The notes under the pieces: generated by a model
The model's input: only the letters and a program-made list of their open reading frames with translations
Databases searched by the model: none
Told to the model about the DNA's origin: nothing
Origin: Mesorhizobium atlanticum
GTDB taxonomy: Bacteria > Pseudomonadota > Alphaproteobacteria > Rhizobiales > Rhizobiaceae
DNA: 64,000 bases
Assembly: GCF_003289965.1 (NCBI RefSeq)
Contig: NZ_QMBQ01000012.1
Location: forward strand, 62,001 to 126,000
Direction: 5' to 3'
Shown: in pieces, positions 63,207 to 64,000 of the stretch
Position numbering within the stretch: position 1 is the stretch's first letter
Layout of the letters: each line of letters opens with the position of its first letter
Position numbers and translations under genes: made by a program

Positions 63207-63674
63207 TTAGGCAGCCTTGACGTCCTTCATTGCCTTCTCGAACGCGCTCTTGACCGGCTTGGAGACATCCTCCACCGCCTTGGTGGCAACGGCCTGGAAC
63301 TCCTTCGCCTGCTCCACCGCCAATTCGGCGCGCTTGCGCAGGAAAGCGGTCTGCAGCTCGACGACTTCCGAAAGGGTCTTGGCGCCGACCAGGGCTTCAA
63401 GGTGCGAGAAGCCGGCTTCGGCATTGGCGCGCAGCGCGGCGATCGCCTTGAGCGAAACATCGCTGGAGACGGCCTTGGCGGTCTCGTAGGTCGATTCCAG
63501 GACCTTCTGGGTCTCCTCGGCGCCGGTCTTCAGCTTGGCATAGGCCTCTTTCGACTGCTCGACGCCCTTCTCGGCGAAGGCGCGGATCTGGTCGGTGGCC
63601 TTGGAAGCGTCGAAGCTCGGGAATTCAACGTTTTCGATGGTCTCGGCAGCGGACTTAGCGGTGGTCTTGGACAT
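63207..63674 (-). CDS. Phasin family protein
   Basis: 155 residues, nearly all helical and rich in Ala/Lys/Glu, with the Phasin_2 pattern KGVEQSKEAYAKLKTGAEE and SHLEALVGAKTLSEVVELQTAFLRK. Phasins coat polyhydroxybutyrate granules. The ATG is preceded on the minus strand by AAAGGTTGGAAA. It lies outside the island on the chromosomal side. Confidence 0.93.
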   Translation of the reverse strand: MSKTTAKSAAETIENVEFPSFDASKATDQIRAFAEKGVEQSKEAYAKLKTGAEETQKVLESTYETAKAVSSDVSLKAIAALRANAEAGFSHLEALVGAKTLSEVVELQTAFLRKRAELAVEQAKEFQAVATKAVEDVSKPVKSAFEKAMKDVKAA

Positions 63675-63944
63675 TTTCCAACCTTTCGGGGTAGCGGCTT
63701 TGACAGAAAGCCGTCTCGTTCATGCATGATGGCAATATAGAGGTTTTTTTGTGCATTGCAACATCTTTGTTGCACCGCACCATAAAATCTTCCCTCACGG
63801 CAACCGCGGCGTCAGCCGCCGGGCCGTTAACCAAGAGCCCAGAGATTTCGACCTATGCAAGCCAGGGCTTGTGGACCTTCGGACCGCGGGCTTTTATTAA
63901 CAAAGCGTTAACTGAAATGTCCGCTCTGGAGGGTTGCCCAGCGC
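63675..63944. other. Phasin promoter region and divergent intergenic space
   Basis: About 270 bases, AT-richer than the surroundings, between the divergent phasin gene and the partial gene at the window end. Confidence 0.35.
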
Positions 63945-64000
63945 ATGCCGCCTGAAAACTACTCCTTCCTTGACGTCGCCGTGCTCGACGCGGTGCGCCA
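63945..64000 (+). CDS. Start of an unidentified gene (3' cut by window edge)
   Basis: An ATG behind GGAGG opens MPPENYSFLDVAVLDAVR and runs off the window end. Eighteen residues are too few to assign a family. The ribosome site and divergent position support a real gene. Confidence 0.4.
   Translation, partial: MPPENYSFLDVAVLDAVR

Noticed and set aside
1..64000. CRISPR arrays or complete insertion sequences
   Set aside because: No regularly spaced direct repeats and no intact transposase with terminal inverted repeats were seen.

Overview
The window looks like part of the symbiosis island of an alphaproteobacterial root-nodule bacterium, most probably a Mesorhizobium-type rhizobium. It carries fix/nif genes, a full set of Nod-factor genes, six recognisable nod boxes, SyrB-, MucR- and DUF982-type genes, and a tyrosine integrase beside a tRNA-His gene. 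To the right of that tRNA come a small RNA and a phasin gene that look like ordinary chromosome, so the island boundary appears to lie near 62.8 kb. The genus is inferred from gene content; nothing was searched.

Layout. 1-6.6 kb: nitrogen-fixation block fixC(partial)-fixX-nifA, then nifB-fdxN-nifZ-nifT and a SIR2-like gene behind a NifA site and a -24/-12 promoter. 6.6-10.5 kb: a two-gene heterodimeric ABC exporter. 11-15 kb: SyrB-like regulator, DUF982 protein, and a minus-strand pair (HisC-like aminotransferase, luciferase-like monooxygenase). 15.3-20.2 kb: dctA divergent from dctBD, the C4-dicarboxylate uptake system that feeds bacteroids. 20.5-23.1 kb: LacI-type regulator, a nod box, an acyltransferase remnant and a periplasmic alpha-carbonic anhydrase.

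24.0-29.8 kb is the most unusual part: four tightly packed genes for an MFS exporter, a saccharopine-dehydrogenase-like protein, a lysine/ornithine N-hydroxylase and a cupin-methionyl-tRNA-synthetase-like fusion. The last two are the known signature of N-N bond (hydrazine) forming biosynthesis, here lying directly beside nod genes.

30.2-40.4 kb: one long minus-strand nod operon read from a nod box, nodA-B-C-S-U-I-J-H-F-M, predicting an N-methylated, carbamoylated, sulfated lipochitooligosaccharide. 40.4-45.8 kb: duplicated and decayed nodD/nodA modules, an intact second nodB, an intact nodD, and nodFE with its own nod box (a polyunsaturated acyl chain is likely). 46.2-51.2 kb: decayed DsbA/FrnE and SDR genes, then a nod box followed by a frameshifted RTX protein (nodO-like) and an intact type I secretion ABC protein plus adaptor. 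51-61 kb: sparse accessory DNA with remnants, a cold-shock gene, a MucR relative lacking its zinc cysteine, an alanine-racemase-like protein with altered active-site residues, a HipA/HipB-like pair in inverted order and a trypsin-like protease. 61-62.9 kb: integrase and tRNA-His. 63-64 kb: chromosomal sRNA, phasin and the start of a further gene.
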